From: Sphaerimonospora cavernae
GTDB taxonomy: Bacteria; Actinomycetota; Actinomycetes; Streptosporangiales; Streptosporangiaceae
Length of the DNA stretch: 64,000 nucleotides
Assembly: GCF_042435035.1 (NCBI RefSeq)
Contig: NZ_JBHMQT010000058.1
Location: forward strand, 18,821 to 82,820
Direction of reading: 5' to 3'
A program made the position numbers and the translations under genes. The first letter of the stretch is position 1, and each line of letters opens with the position of its first letter. The notes beneath the pieces are model-generated. The model did no database searches and had not been told where the DNA came from. It was given only the letters and a program-made list of their open reading frames with translations. Shown piece by piece: positions 25,901 to 34,413 of the stretch.

Positions 25901-26459
25901 CGGGTTCAGGTTTGGGTTCGGATTCCGGCTTCCGGCCATGTCTCGGCTGTGGCTGTGCCTGTCTCGATTGGGCCTGTCTCGATTGGGCCATGCCGTACGG
26001 CGCGGCGTAGGGATTGCGGCCGCTCCGCTGTTCGGACTGTGAAAGATCCGAGTGCGAGGGGTCAGTCCGGGGGGCCCAGGCATCCGACCCGATGTCATCC
26101 GGCCGTTCGGTGGCCTGTGTCACCCCGGGATCCTGGGCTGTCCCGAAATCCTGTGCTGTCCCGAGACCCTGGGCCCCGAGACCCTGAACGCCCGCCGGCT
26201 CGTGGATCCCCTCCAGTTCCTGGATCCCTTCCAGCTCTCGGATCTCCTCGAACTCGTCGGCGGGAGGCTGCCGGGACGGTTCCGCACGCGTCGATGACTC
26301 GGGGTCTTCGGATTCGGGGTCTTCGGATAAAGGAGCGGCGAACGGCGGAAGCGCCCAAGGGGACGGGGCCGGCGGCGAATGGTGCAGTGTCGGCGGCGAC
26401 GGCCGGTGGTCACCGTCGCCGGCGGACGGGTGGTCACGTTCATGAGGGCCCGGGGCCAC
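22977..26459 (-). CDS. giant membrane-anchored Asp-box (BNR) beta-propeller protein
   Basis: A protein of 1160 residues starting at GTG after CAGGAGGTACTGAAC. The N-terminal third (about 1-335) is disordered: Glu/Pro-rich, with ELEGIQ-type repeats, a DPDPDP run and four PEVRPWEGASG units. One membrane segment follows (about 340-362, VVAAVILVAAVLGVVVV). The remaining 800 residues carry about ten Asp-box motifs of the form S-x-D-G-x-x-W (for example SPDGTNWTRV, SKDGRGWTRR, SADNGETWTD), the signature of sialidase-like propellers. None of the catalytic Arg triad of sialidases is evident. It probably is a surface sensor or adhesin; this is inference. Confidence 0.82.
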   Translation of the reverse strand: MAPGPHERDHPSAGDGDHRPSPPTLHHSPPAPSPWALPPFAAPLSEDPESEDPESSTRAEPSRQPPADEFEEIRELEGIQELEGIHEPAGVQGLGAQGLGTAQDFGTAQDPGVTQATERPDDIGSDAWAPRTDPSHSDLSQSEQRSGRNPYAAPYGMAQSRQAQSRQAQPQPRHGRKPESEPKPEPDLDLDLGLDPDPDPDPGRGSGTGSAATPRSGRRLVTRPDKLVAAGRTKSSPVSPVPPWETPGRTPQTSPPRIPGTPTPRAHIAWGEPEVRPWEGASGPEVRPWEGASGPEVRPWEGASGPEVRPWEGAGEPEAEPWEGAEPHHFASRPSGFPRPTRPLVVAAVILVAAVLGVVVVNRVGSPAGAGLTLAAGEGRSADAVFTAPGLPGSGSSQVLNAIASVGSTIVAAGSDTTGPAPRPLFLVSVDGGRRWELGRVEGSTAVSAGGSTVSAAGYEPATGAVGRVAGGTGGWLAVGTDVPGRVSGPPPAEQADQEGEAGRGGWANPVAVRGMWVSSDGRSWTAVGADRLAAFRGQDRIVDVTRTASGFLAVGVTVLGDGTVGPVAWVSPDGTNWTRVDPDRIGSGNGARGIRAVAARGDRVVALAEPGSNGTRGGDRGSVVLRSDDGGRSWLRTAAALPGVRPEPGTLTATKKGFVLVPIRQRSASGDVRVRCSRDGVRWSRCGTIGRLGPDGTGVRGLTSSAAGVAAVTEYAWEKYAVYTSKDGRGWTRRADLGEIPGTLRGLAITDKGLLVASGDKRGPGDVENLPVLVEIKKGKPVSAVRLEEIAGLDRTVRDPADLVAAGGVFVAVGSANGDAAIWTSADNGETWTDAGSPDLLGGPGRQALSGVAHGPYGWLAVGGTMTDPAVTRPLLVTSADGRSWHPVPMPEVAAGHFLLAPRVVAAGPKGYVLAGEDHGSTGVLPALWFSPDLKRFARVPPERMPAGGAGVRIADVAATPYGFVAVGGAGAADREAGVVWVSPDGLNWTSRGRVIPPDARSAGLRHVVTTAAGAVVMIGVSVTGEGARPFSALSDWKSASAEAAAEAGGMRWEYGAMPAEAGASVLDVTVTRSGLVAVGAYGSAGEVDSTAWISGDGRGWTRVAGDGPGGPDAQTLGGPGARWFGMVAASGDAVVAIGRSAAGDHLTVWRSRVMTGDQ
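25519..25650 (-). repeat. four 33-bp tandem repeats encoding PEVRPWEGASG
   Basis: Four units of 33 bases at 25519, 25552, 25585 and 25618, nearly identical, sit inside the disordered N-terminal region of the propeller protein and encode an 11-residue repeat. They keep the reading frame. Confidence 0.92.
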
Positions 26460-26594
26460 GTTCAGTACCTCCTGGAGGATGTGCCTGGCCGCTCCACCGG
26501 GGTTACGCCAAGGCGAACGTGATCATTGTGATACCCGAACACCAATCAAGAGCAACACGCGAACGCCGATGCGACCAGACCTCCAGGGACAGAT

Positions 26595-27548
26595 TTATCT
26601 AGAGAGGGACCGAATTGCCCGTCTTCGGGCGATTACTACTACCGCACCGCCGTACACAGCGAACTGCACGACCGTGCCGACGACGGACTGCCAGGGCAGC
26701 TCTCCCTGCTGGAGCGCGCTGTCCAGGTCTCCCGAGGCGGCGACGATGCCGAAAGCCATGACGTTGTTCGTCGCGTGGAGCGCGATGGGGGCCTCCAGGC
26801 CTCCGGTGAGGACCGCCAGCCACCCCATCAGCACCCCGAACCCGAAGACGTACGCGATCCCCCAGTCGGTGTAGCCGTGCAGCGCGGCGAAGGCGCTCGC
26901 GCCCAGCAGGATGCCGGGCCAGGGGTTACGCAGATAGGCGCCGAAGGCCTGGATGATCCATCCGCGGAACATGTACTCCTCGGCGGCGGCCTGGAAGGGT
27001 ACGAGCACCAGGATGACGATCGCTGGCGGGAGGAACGTCTCCCAGCCGGCCCAGCCGTACACCGGATCCATCCCCGTGAGCAGCAGCGTCACCGCCTCAG
27101 CGAGTTGGCCGAGCACGACGGCCCCGACCGCCACCAGCAGGCAAATCGCCAGCCAGTTCCAGCGGAGCCGGCCGACGACCGAGGAGAGCGTCCCCGGCGG
27201 GCGACGCTGGATCGCCCATGCCGTGCCGTACACCACCGGAATGGCCAACGCGATCACGCTGAGATGGAAGCCGAGGTCGAGGAGCGGATCGACGAACATC
27301 CGGTCCCCGCTCATCACGAGGGGAAGGCGTGCCAGCGTGGCGACCGTCCACGCGGCCATGACGAGCCCGAGCGACACGATCAGGAAACCGCCCACCGCGG
27401 CCAGCGTGCCGAGGATCGGCCGCCACCAGCGATGCAGCGGCGTTCGAGCCAACTGGTCGTACCTCACCGCCGCCGGAGGCGGCATGACCCAAGGCATGCG
27501 AGCGGGCGGCGGCCACTGATATGGCGGCGGGTACACCTCGTCATTCAT
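26595..27548 (-). CDS. CPBP family intramembrane metalloprotease
   Basis: A protein of 317 residues with about eight membrane segments. It carries the CPBP (Abi/CAAX) motifs: EEYMFRG (about residue 191, the EExxxR box), FAALHG (His near 221) and HATNN (near 262). The N-terminal 40 residues are Pro-rich and cytoplasmic. These proteases cleave within the membrane; some mature prenylated or peptide substrates or give immunity to bacteriocins. The substrate is unknown. The gene lies just upstream of the propeller gene on the same strand, separated by about 135 bases. Confidence 0.9.
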   Translation of the reverse strand: MNDEVYPPPYQWPPPARMPWVMPPPAAVRYDQLARTPLHRWWRPILGTLAAVGGFLIVSLGLVMAAWTVATLARLPLVMSGDRMFVDPLLDLGFHLSVIALAIPVVYGTAWAIQRRPPGTLSSVVGRLRWNWLAICLLVAVGAVVLGQLAEAVTLLLTGMDPVYGWAGWETFLPPAIVILVLVPFQAAAEEYMFRGWIIQAFGAYLRNPWPGILLGASAFAALHGYTDWGIAYVFGFGVLMGWLAVLTGGLEAPIALHATNNVMAFGIVAASGDLDSALQQGELPWQSVVGTVVQFAVYGGAVVVIARRRAIRSLSR

Positions 27549-27598
27549 ACCCGACTAATCGGATCACTCACGACGGCCAGGTGGTGAATGGACGACGG

Positions 27599-28552
27599 CT
27601 ATGTGGACGACGGCGGGATGAAGGCGGCGGTGCGGGCGAGGCCGGCGGCCCGGCCCTTGGCGGCCACGACCAGGGCCATCTTGCGGGACGCCTCGTCGAT
27701 CATCTCGTCGCCGAGCATGACGGCGCCCCGCTTCTCGACCGTCGTGTAGTACTCGTAGGCGTCGAGGATCAGTTCGGCGTGGTCGTAATCCCGCTGCGAC
27801 GGCGAGAAGACCTCGTTGACCACGTCCACCTGACCAGGGTGGAGCACCCATTTGCCGTCGAAACCCAGCGCGGCCGACCGGCGGGCCACCCTGCGCAGGC
27901 CGTCCACGTCACGGATCTGCAGGTACGGGCCGTCGATCGCCTGCAGATCGTGTGCCCTGGCGGCCATCAGGATCCGCATCAGAATGTAGTGGTAGGCGTC
28001 GCCCTCGCCGTACCCCGGCGGCTGCTCGCCTACGACCAGCGTCCGCATGCCGATCGAGGCCATGAAGTCGGCCGGGCCGAACACCAGCGTCTCCAGACGC
28101 GGCGAAGACGCGGCGATGGCGTCCACGTTGACGAGCCCGGCGGCGTTCTCGATCTGGGCCTCGATCCCGATGCCGCCCTCCGGCAGCCCCGCCGCCCTCT
28201 CGATCTGGCCCAGCAGTGTGGCCAGCCAGACCACGTGCGAGGCGTCCTGAACCTTCGGCAGCATGACGCAGTCGAGCCGGTCACCGGCCGCCTCCACGAT
28301 CTCGATCACGTCGCGGTAGGTCCACTGCGTGGTCAGATCGTTCACACGGACGACGACGGTCTTGCCGGTCCAGTCGCCCTCGCGCAGCGCGCCGACGACG
28401 TTCTTACGCGCGTCCTCCTTCGCGTCGGGCGCCACCGAGTCCTCCAGGTCGAGGAAGATCTCATCGGCCGCCAACCCCTGAGCCTTCTCGATGAAGCGGG
28501 GATTGCTGCCCGGCACGGCCAGGCACGAACGTCGTGCACGCATGAGCTCCAC
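27599..28552 (-). CDS. CitE-like CoA ester lyase (HpcH/HpaI aldolase family)
   Basis: A 317-residue TIM-barrel protein. RSCLAVPGSNPRFIEKA opens the barrel; EIFLDLEDSVAP carries metal-binding acidic residues; VMLPKVQDASHV and IGIEAQIENAAGLVNVD carry the active-site Glu; FGPADFMASIGM follows. It resembles malyl-, methylmalyl- or citramalyl-CoA lyases of actinobacteria rather than the citrate lyase beta subunit, as no citDF genes are nearby. It cleaves a 3-hydroxyacyl-CoA to acetyl-CoA and an oxoacid. The GTG start could instead be the ATG three codons on. Confidence 0.85.
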   Translation of the reverse strand: MELMRARRSCLAVPGSNPRFIEKAQGLAADEIFLDLEDSVAPDAKEDARKNVVGALREGDWTGKTVVVRVNDLTTQWTYRDVIEIVEAAGDRLDCVMLPKVQDASHVVWLATLLGQIERAAGLPEGGIGIEAQIENAAGLVNVDAIAASSPRLETLVFGPADFMASIGMRTLVVGEQPPGYGEGDAYHYILMRILMAARAHDLQAIDGPYLQIRDVDGLRRVARRSAALGFDGKWVLHPGQVDVVNEVFSPSQRDYDHAELILDAYEYYTTVEKRGAVMLGDEMIDEASRKMALVVAAKGRAAGLARTAAFIPPSST

Positions 28553-28841
28553 GCTAGCGGTACCCTCCCGCCTCGGCAGGTCAGGGTGAGGTCGCGGACA
28601 CCCTTGGTAGGACTGCTACAACCCGTCTTCACCAGGCGTCTGATATCTCGCACTTTTCCCGGTGCGGCACGGCAGCCGCTATCGGATACCTACAAATCAT
28701 GCCAGACGTTCTTGGTCTTCAGCTTGTACGACTCGCGCCGCGATTCGGCAAAGAATGGTCAACGGTAAAAGAGACCTCCGCGCCAGACCGAAGGACCGCC
28801 AGGCTGTGGAGGCGACCGCGCAGCCTTGTTAGGAGTGATCG

Positions 28842-29438
28842 ATGGCCAACGCCACCGCCACCGGGGCACGCCCCGCCGTGCTGTCCGACCTCATCCCCGC
28901 CGTTCCCGGCAGTACCGCCGCCCGCGTGCGCGACGCCGTACTCGTCGCGGCCGGCGCGGGGCTGACCGGTCTGGCCGCGCAGGTCAGCATTCCTCTCCCC
29001 GGCGACCTCGTCCCCGTCACCGGCCAGACGTTCGCCGTGGTCCTGGTCGGAGCCGCGCTCGGCATGAACCGCGCGTTTCTCAGCATGCTCCTCTACATGG
29101 CGGCGGGGGTGGCCGGAATCCCGTGGTTCGCCGGTGGCGCGCACGGATTCGGCGGCGCGACGTTCGGCTATGTGCTCGGCTTCATCGCCGCCGCCTCTCT
29201 CGTCGGCTGGATGGCGCAGCGTGGCGGTGACCGTACGGTGCTCCGTACGGTCGGCACGATGGTCCTCGGCAACCTGGTCATCTACGCTTTCGGTCTGCCG
29301 GTGCTGGTCGCGGTGACCGGCCTCGACCTCGGGACCGCCCTGTGGGCGGGCGCCGGGAAGTTCGTCGTCGGCGACCTCCTCAAGATTTCTCTGGCGGCCG
29401 GCATCCTCCCCGCCGCCTGGAAGCTCGCCAACCGCTGA
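28842..29438 (+). CDS. bioY: biotin transporter BioY (S component)
   Basis: The 198-residue membrane protein starts after TAGGAGTGATCG. It has six hydrophobic segments and the BioY signature PLPGDLVPVTGQTFAVVLVGAALG (loop after segment one), AGVAGIPWFAGGAHGFGGATFGY and the conserved C-terminal GKFVVGDLLK with Lys and Asp near bound biotin. It captures biotin at the membrane. No BioM or BioN gene is adjacent, so it works alone or with a shared ECF module. No BirA-type operator was found. Confidence 0.95.
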   Translation: MANATATGARPAVLSDLIPAVPGSTAARVRDAVLVAAGAGLTGLAAQVSIPLPGDLVPVTGQTFAVVLVGAALGMNRAFLSMLLYMAAGVAGIPWFAGGAHGFGGATFGYVLGFIAAASLVGWMAQRGGDRTVLRTVGTMVLGNLVIYAFGLPVLVAVTGLDLGTALWAGAGKFVVGDLLKISLAAGILPAAWKLANR

Positions 29439-29470
29439 CCGCGCCTCCGAGGGCGTGAGAGGCTGAAGGC

Positions 29471-29836
29471 ATGAGTCTGCCGCTGATCGAAGAGGGTGCG
29501 AAGAAGTCGAGCGTGCTGTGGATCACGCTCCCCTCCGGACGGCGGCTGGCCTGGCACGTGTGGCACGACGGGGCGATCTACGTCGTGACCGGCGGCGACG
29601 AGCAGTCCCTGCCCGGGTTGACCGAAATGACCGAGGTCGAGATCACCCTCAGGAGCAAGGACAACGGCGCCGAACTCGTCCGCTTCCCCGCCGCCGTCGA
29701 GATCGTCGATCAGTCGGCGACCGGGGACGCGGTGGCGGCGCTCGCCAGGGAGCGGCTCAACGCCCACGACGCCGCAGGACTGCTCGCCCGCTGGGCCGAG
29801 CAGTCCTTCGTCGTACGACTCACCCCCGCCGCATAG
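29471..29836 (+). CDS. conserved hypothetical protein, possible split beta-barrel
   Basis: The 121-residue soluble product starts 32 bases after bioY on the same strand. It is rich in beta strands: SVLWITLPSGRRLAWHVWHDGAIYVVTGGDEQ, cut here between residues 14 and 45, then EVEITLRSKDNGAELVRFPAAVEIV and a helical tail. The pattern recalls FMN-binding split barrels of the pyridoxamine oxidase group, but the diagnostic flavin residues cannot be assigned. Function unknown. Confidence 0.65.
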   Translation: MSLPLIEEGAKKSSVLWITLPSGRRLAWHVWHDGAIYVVTGGDEQSLPGLTEMTEVEITLRSKDNGAELVRFPAAVEIVDQSATGDAVAALARERLNAHDAAGLLARWAEQSFVVRLTPAA

Positions 29837-29969
29837 CCTCATTCATTTCGCGCTCAGTTCGAGCGGACCGGTACGACCAGGTCGGAAGTCATAGCGGGAA
29901 ACCGCATCCCCTGGGCCGCCGTCACGCTGTTGTCGTGCCGCTCACGGCGGCCGGTCCCGGGTGAGTGGA

Positions 29970-31115
29970 TCAGTGCTTGATCGGGGAGAGGTCCAGCTTG
30001 CGGCCCTTGAGGCTGCCGCCGGGCTTCTTGCCCAGCTCGGCCGCGATGCGGCGCAGTTCGACCGCGGCGGGCGCGTCGGGGTCGGTCAGGACGAGCGGCT
30101 TGCCCTCGTCGCCGCCCTCACGCAGCCGCAGGTCGATCGGCACCTGGCCGAGCAGCGGCACGCGGGCGCCGAGCGTCCGGGTCAGCGCGTCGGCCACCGC
30201 CTGGCCGCCGCCCTCGCCGAAGACCGCGACCCGCTCGTCGCAGTGCGGGCACGGCAGCCACGACATGTTCTCGATGACGCCGGCGATCTGCTGGTGGGTC
30301 TGGGCCGCGATCGAACCGGCCCGCTCGGCCACCTCGGCCGCGGCCTGCTGCGGGGTGGTGACCACGAGGATCTCCGCCGTCGGCATCCGCTGGGCCACCG
30401 AGATCGCGATGTCACCGGTGCCCGGCGGCAGGTCCATCAGCAGCACGTCCAGGTCGCCCCAGAAGACGTCGGTGAGGAACTGGTAGAGCGCCCGGTCGAG
30501 CATCGGCCCGCGCCAGACCACCGGAGTGTTCCCCTCCGGCTTGAACATCCCGACCGAGATCACCTTGATGTCGTGCGCGACCGGCGGCATGATCATGTCT
30601 TCGACCTTGGTGGGCCGCTCGCCGACACCGAGCATGCGCGGCACCGAGTGGCCGTAGATGTCGGCGTCCACGACGCCGACCTTGAGGCCGGAGGAGGCCA
30701 TCGCCGCGGCGAGGTTGACGGTGACGGACGACTTGCCGACGCCGCCCTTGCCGCTGGCGACCGCGAACACCCTCGTCAGCGAGTTCGCCTTGGCGAAGGG
30801 GATCTCCTTCTCCGGTCCCCGGTCGCCGCGGAGCTTGGTCTGCAGGTTCTTGCGCTGGCCCTCGCTCATGACGTCCAGGTCCACATGGACCCGGGTCACG
30901 CCCTCGACCTTCGAGACCGCCTCGGTGACATCCCGAGTGATCCGGTCCTTGAGCGGGCAGCCGGCGATCGTTAGGTAGATCCCGACGCGCACCACCCCGT
31001 CCGGGGAGATCTCGATGGGCTCCTTGACCATGTCGAGTTCGGTGATCGGCCGGCGGATCTCGGGGTCGTTGACGGTTGCGAGCGCAGCCCTGACCAGTTC
31101 TGGGGATGGTGCCAT
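29970..31115 (-). CDS. mrp: Mrp/NBP35-type Fe-S cluster carrier ATPase
   Basis: A 381-residue protein. The N-terminal MIP18 (DUF59) domain (about 1-95) contains NDPEIRRPITELDMV and a Cys in TIAGCPLKD. The P-loop GKGGVGKSSVT follows near residue 120, with DADIYGHSVPRML, then DLPPGTGD (Walker B-like) and the cluster motif CPHC near residue 290. Such dimers hold and transfer 4Fe-4S clusters in the cytosol. The order mrp, DUF1003, MgtE-N protein recalls Rv1229c-Rv1232c. Confidence 0.94.
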   Translation of the reverse strand: MAPSPELVRAALATVNDPEIRRPITELDMVKEPIEISPDGVVRVGIYLTIAGCPLKDRITRDVTEAVSKVEGVTRVHVDLDVMSEGQRKNLQTKLRGDRGPEKEIPFAKANSLTRVFAVASGKGGVGKSSVTVNLAAAMASSGLKVGVVDADIYGHSVPRMLGVGERPTKVEDMIMPPVAHDIKVISVGMFKPEGNTPVVWRGPMLDRALYQFLTDVFWGDLDVLLMDLPPGTGDIAISVAQRMPTAEILVVTTPQQAAAEVAERAGSIAAQTHQQIAGVIENMSWLPCPHCDERVAVFGEGGGQAVADALTRTLGARVPLLGQVPIDLRLREGGDEGKPLVLTDPDAPAAVELRRIAAELGKKPGGSLKGRKLDLSPIKH

Positions 31116-31188
31116 GAATCCATGCTATGGACGCGGGCGGGTTCTTCCTAATGCGGGGCGGGTGATCTGACGGACAATCCAGGCCGGA

Positions 31189-31671
31189 TCAGTGCCGGGC
31201 GGCGCCGTCCCTGAGGTCTTCCCTGAGGTCCTCGTGAAGGTGCTGCAGTTCGGATCGAATGTAGTCCCTGGTCGCGACCTCGCCGAGTGCCAGGCGCAGG
31301 GCCGCGATCTCACGGATGAGGTACTCGATCTCGGCCTGGTTGCGCTCGGCTCGCATCCGGTCCTGCTCGTACTGCACGCGGTCGCGGTCGGCCTGCCGGT
31401 TCTGCGCCAGCAGGATGAGCGGCGCGGCGTACGACGCCTGGAGCGAGAGCATCAGGGTGAGGAAGATGAACGGGTACGGATCGAACTTGACCGGCAGGAG
31501 AGTGTTCCAGAGCAGCCAGACCGCGATGAACACGGTCATGTACACGATGAACCGGGCGGTCCCCAGGAACCGGGCGATCCGCTCGGAAAGGCGTCCGAAC
31601 GCCTCGGGGTCGTAGTAGGGCCGGATGCGGAGGGGGGCCAACTCACGCGGCTGGTCGAGTCGTTCGGTCAT
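31189..31671 (-). CDS. DUF1003 membrane protein
   Basis: This 160-residue protein has two membrane segments (about residues 41-57 and 67-86) separated by a short loop with NTLLPVKFDPYPFIFLTLMLS, the DUF1003 signature, and then a long charged coiled coil (ADRDRVQYEQDRMRAERNQ). Its start overlaps the stop of the upstream PRC/MgtE-N/CBS gene by 4 bases, so the two are translationally coupled. The cytoplasmic coiled coil may bind that partner. Function unproven. Confidence 0.88.
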   Translation of the reverse strand: MTERLDQPRELAPLRIRPYYDPEAFGRLSERIARFLGTARFIVYMTVFIAVWLLWNTLLPVKFDPYPFIFLTLMLSLQASYAAPLILLAQNRQADRDRVQYEQDRMRAERNQAEIEYLIREIAALRLALGEVATRDYIRSELQHLHEDLREDLRDGAARH

Positions 31672-32873
31672 TGCCTCTCCCGCCAGTCCTGCGGCAGCAT
31701 GTGGTCCAGCACGTCGTCGACGGTCACCGCGCCGAGCAGGCGCCCGTGCTCGTCCACGACGGGGGCCGCGACCAGGTTGTACGTGGCGAGGTAGCAGGCC
31801 ACCTCGGGGATCGTGAACTCCGGTCTGATCGGGTCCACGGTGATGTCTATCACGCCGCCGAGCAGGGTCGACGGCGGCTCTCTCAGCAGCCGCTGGAAGT
31901 GCACGACGCCGAGGAAGCGGCCGGTCGGCGTCTCGCCGGGCGGACGGGTCACGTACACCTGGGCCGCGACCGCGGGCGTCTGCTCCTGCTGCCTGACGTG
32001 CGCGAGCGCCTCGGCCACGGTCGAGGTCGGGGGGAGGATCACCGGCTCCGTTGTCATCATGCCGCCCGCCGTGTGCTCGGCGTAGGTCAGCAGCCGCCGT
32101 ACGGGGGCGGCCTCCTCGGGCACCATCAGCCGCAGCAGCCCCTCCGCCTGCTCCGGCGGCAGTTCCTGCAGCAGGTCGGTCGCGTCGTCGGGGCTCATCG
32201 CCTCCAGCACGTCGGCGGCCCGCTCCCGGTTCAGCCGGCTCAACACGATCACCTGATCCCGCTCGGGAAGTTCCTCCAGCACATCGGCGAGCCGATCGTC
32301 GTTGAGCGCGGAGGCCACCTCCGCCATCCGCTTGTCCGGCAGTTCGTGCAGCATGTTGGCGAGGTCTGCCGGGCGCAGCGCCTCGAAGGCGGCGAGGAGG
32401 TTGGCCGCGCCCTGGTCCTTCTGGGCCACGCCGAAGCCGGTGACCTCGTCCCAGTCCACCACGTGGGTCTCGCCCCTGCGCCGGGTGCCGCGCCGTACGG
32501 CGACCTTCGCGATCAGCCAGTCCGAGGGACGGGGCTGCTCCATGGCGAGGTCCTGGACCGTCACCCGCTCGCCCTTGAACTCCACGGCCAGGTCGAGCAG
32601 TTCCCCGATGGCGAGCGTCTCGGTGCTGCGCTGTTCGAACCGCCGCATGTTGAGCTTGCCCGTGAAGATCACCGCGCCCACCTCGATGCTGGTGATCCTG
32701 GTGATCGGCAGGAACACTCTGCGGCGTGGCTGGACCTCGACCACGAACCCGTGCACCCGCGGCGGCAGCGGTCCGCGCAGCGAAACCACGACGTCCCGGA
32801 TCCGGCCGATCTGGTCGCCGACCGGATCGAAGACCGCGAGCCCGGCCAGCCGTGCCAAGAAGATCCGATCCAC
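31668..32873 (-). CDS. PRC-barrel, MgtE N-terminal and CBS domain protein without membrane domain
   Basis: A 401-residue protein starting at GTG 32873; upstream codons are unsupported. The PRC-barrel part is residues 1-80 (LAGLAVFDPVGDQIGRIRDVVV), followed by the MgtE-N helical superhelix (ALRPADLANMLHELPDKRMAEVASAL, ERAADVLEAMSPDDATDLLQELP) and two CBS domains with ending GAVTVDDVLDHML. The transporter pore of MgtE is absent, as in Rv1232c. It is a soluble Mg2+ or nucleotide sensor by analogy, probably acting with the coupled DUF1003 protein. Confidence 0.88.
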   Translation of the reverse strand: MDRIFLARLAGLAVFDPVGDQIGRIRDVVVSLRGPLPPRVHGFVVEVQPRRRVFLPITRITSIEVGAVIFTGKLNMRRFEQRSTETLAIGELLDLAVEFKGERVTVQDLAMEQPRPSDWLIAKVAVRRGTRRRGETHVVDWDEVTGFGVAQKDQGAANLLAAFEALRPADLANMLHELPDKRMAEVASALNDDRLADVLEELPERDQVIVLSRLNRERAADVLEAMSPDDATDLLQELPPEQAEGLLRLMVPEEAAPVRRLLTYAEHTAGGMMTTEPVILPPTSTVAEALAHVRQQEQTPAVAAQVYVTRPPGETPTGRFLGVVHFQRLLREPPSTLLGGVIDITVDPIRPEFTIPEVACYLATYNLVAAPVVDEHGRLLGAVTVDDVLDHMLPQDWRERQ

Positions 32874-32986
32874 CCTGTCAGGGTACGCAAGGGCCGCCGC
32901 CGAGGGGCGCGGCGCCACCTGGCGGGAGAAGTTCGGGATATGACAGGATCAAATCCCTTCCATGGTAATTACAGAGCAGGTGATGG

Positions 32987-33931
32987 ATGAAGGCTGTCAG
33001 CCTGGCGATCGCGGTCGTTTCGGCCTTCAGTTTCGGGTTCTCCGGGCCGATGGCGAGGTTCCTCGGCGAGGCGGGCCTCAGCCCGCTCGAGTCGGTCTGG
33101 GTACGCATGGCGGGAGCCGGGCTGGTCATGCTGCTGGTGCTGGCGATCGTCCGGCCGCGCGCGCTGCGCGTCCCCCGTGACCGCATGCTGTTCTTCGCCG
33201 CCTACGCCGTGATCGCGGTCGCCGGAGTCCAGGGCCTGTTCTTCTTCGTGATCACCCGGCTGCCGGTCGGGGTGGCGTTGCTCTTCGAATACACCTCGCC
33301 CGTGCTGGTCGTCGTCTGGGTGCGTCTCATCCGCCGGGTACGGCTGGCGGCCACGGCCTACCTGGGCGCGCTCGTCGCGGTCGTCGGCCTCGCCGTCGTC
33401 GTGGAGGTCTGGCACGGGATGCGGCTGGACGTGATCGGTGTCCTGGCAGCCCTCGCCTCCGCTGCCTGCAGCGCCGGGTATTTCCTGATGAGCGATGGCT
33501 TCGGGGACGACATCGACCCGCTCGGCCTGATCTGCTGGGGCATGGTCGGCGCCGCAGTGATCCTGCTGCCCATCTCGCGCCCTTGGGACATCCCCTGGTC
33601 CGCGTTCGCCCGGACCGCCGCGGTGGGCGATCACGCACTGCCGGTCGCCGGCGCCGCGGCCTGGATGGTGCTGGTCGCGACGGTCGCCGCCTACGTCACC
33701 GGCGTCATCGCCGTACGCAGGCTCTCGGCCGCCGTCGGCGCCACGGTTTCGTCGATCGAGGTCATCGCGGGCGCTCTCATCGCGTGGGTACTGCTCGGCG
33801 AGGGTCTGGGCACCGCCCAGATCATCGGAGGGGCCGTGGTGCTCGCCGGCGCCATGCTCGCCCAGTCCGCGACCGTACGGCGGTCGCCAGTGCGAGACGA
33901 GCTGCCACTCGGTCAGACGATCGGATCCTGA
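32987..33931 (+). CDS. EamA/DMT family transporter
   Basis: The 314-residue protein has ten hydrophobic segments in two EamA repeats. Typical features are SFGFSGPMARFLGEAGLSP at the start, VGVALLFEYTSPVLVVVWVRL closing the first half, and ATVSSIEVIAGALIAWVLLGEGLGTAQIIGGAVVLAGAML, split over the last two helices, closing the second. It exports or imports a small metabolite (amino acids or drugs in relatives). It is divergent from the MgtE-N gene. Confidence 0.93.
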   Translation: MKAVSLAIAVVSAFSFGFSGPMARFLGEAGLSPLESVWVRMAGAGLVMLLVLAIVRPRALRVPRDRMLFFAAYAVIAVAGVQGLFFFVITRLPVGVALLFEYTSPVLVVVWVRLIRRVRLAATAYLGALVAVVGLAVVVEVWHGMRLDVIGVLAALASAACSAGYFLMSDGFGDDIDPLGLICWGMVGAAVILLPISRPWDIPWSAFARTAAVGDHALPVAGAAAWMVLVATVAAYVTGVIAVRRLSAAVGATVSSIEVIAGALIAWVLLGEGLGTAQIIGGAVVLAGAMLAQSATVRRSPVRDELPLGQTIGS

Positions 33932-34009
33932 GCACCTCCGGCGGAGGACGCCGCCTCGCTCGGCGAGAAAGCGGCGGTGTCCGCGCCGGTACAGGGGCGA
34001 CGCGGTGCC

Positions 34010-34360
34010 TCAGGTCGCCTCGTTGTCGTAGGGCGGGATCTCGCCGAAGCCCAGTTCCGGGTTGACCGTCGGCGGCAGCGGGTCGCGGTCGATCGCCGCC
34101 GGGGCGTTCCAGTCCTTCTCGAGGTCGTCGAGCAGGTGCTTGCGCACGAAATTCTTGGGATTCAGATCGGCGGGGTCGAAGTTGGAGAACTCCGGCCCCA
34201 GATTGGTCTGCAGATCGGTCTTGGCGTTGTTCGCCATCTGGCGGAGTTGCCGCAGCGTACGGCCCGCCTGCGCGGCCGCCTGAGGAAGCTTCTCCGGACC
34301 GAACACGAGCAGGGCGATCACCACAAGCGCCAGCATCTCCGGCCAGCCCAGTCCGAACAC
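34010..34360 (-). CDS. tatB: twin-arginine translocase subunit TatB
   Basis: The 116-residue protein starts at GTG (VFGLGWPEMLALVVIALLVFGPEKLP) with GGAGGAGAAC upstream. One membrane helix ends at the conserved FGPEKLP hinge, and an amphipathic helix follows (QAAAQAGRTLRQLRQMANNAK). The tail is acidic and disordered. TatB forms the substrate receptor with TatC for folded exported proteins. Its place beside htrA and sigE is conserved in actinobacteria (Rv1221-Rv1224). Confidence 0.94.
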   Translation of the reverse strand: MFGLGWPEMLALVVIALLVFGPEKLPQAAAQAGRTLRQLRQMANNAKTDLQTNLGPEFSNFDPADLNPKNFVRKHLLDDLEKDWNAPAAIDRDPLPPTVNPELGFGEIPPYDNEAT

Positions 34361-34413
34361 GGCGTTCTCCTCCCGCGACAACGGCTGGCTTTCAGACTAA
34401 TGCCCCACAGGAC

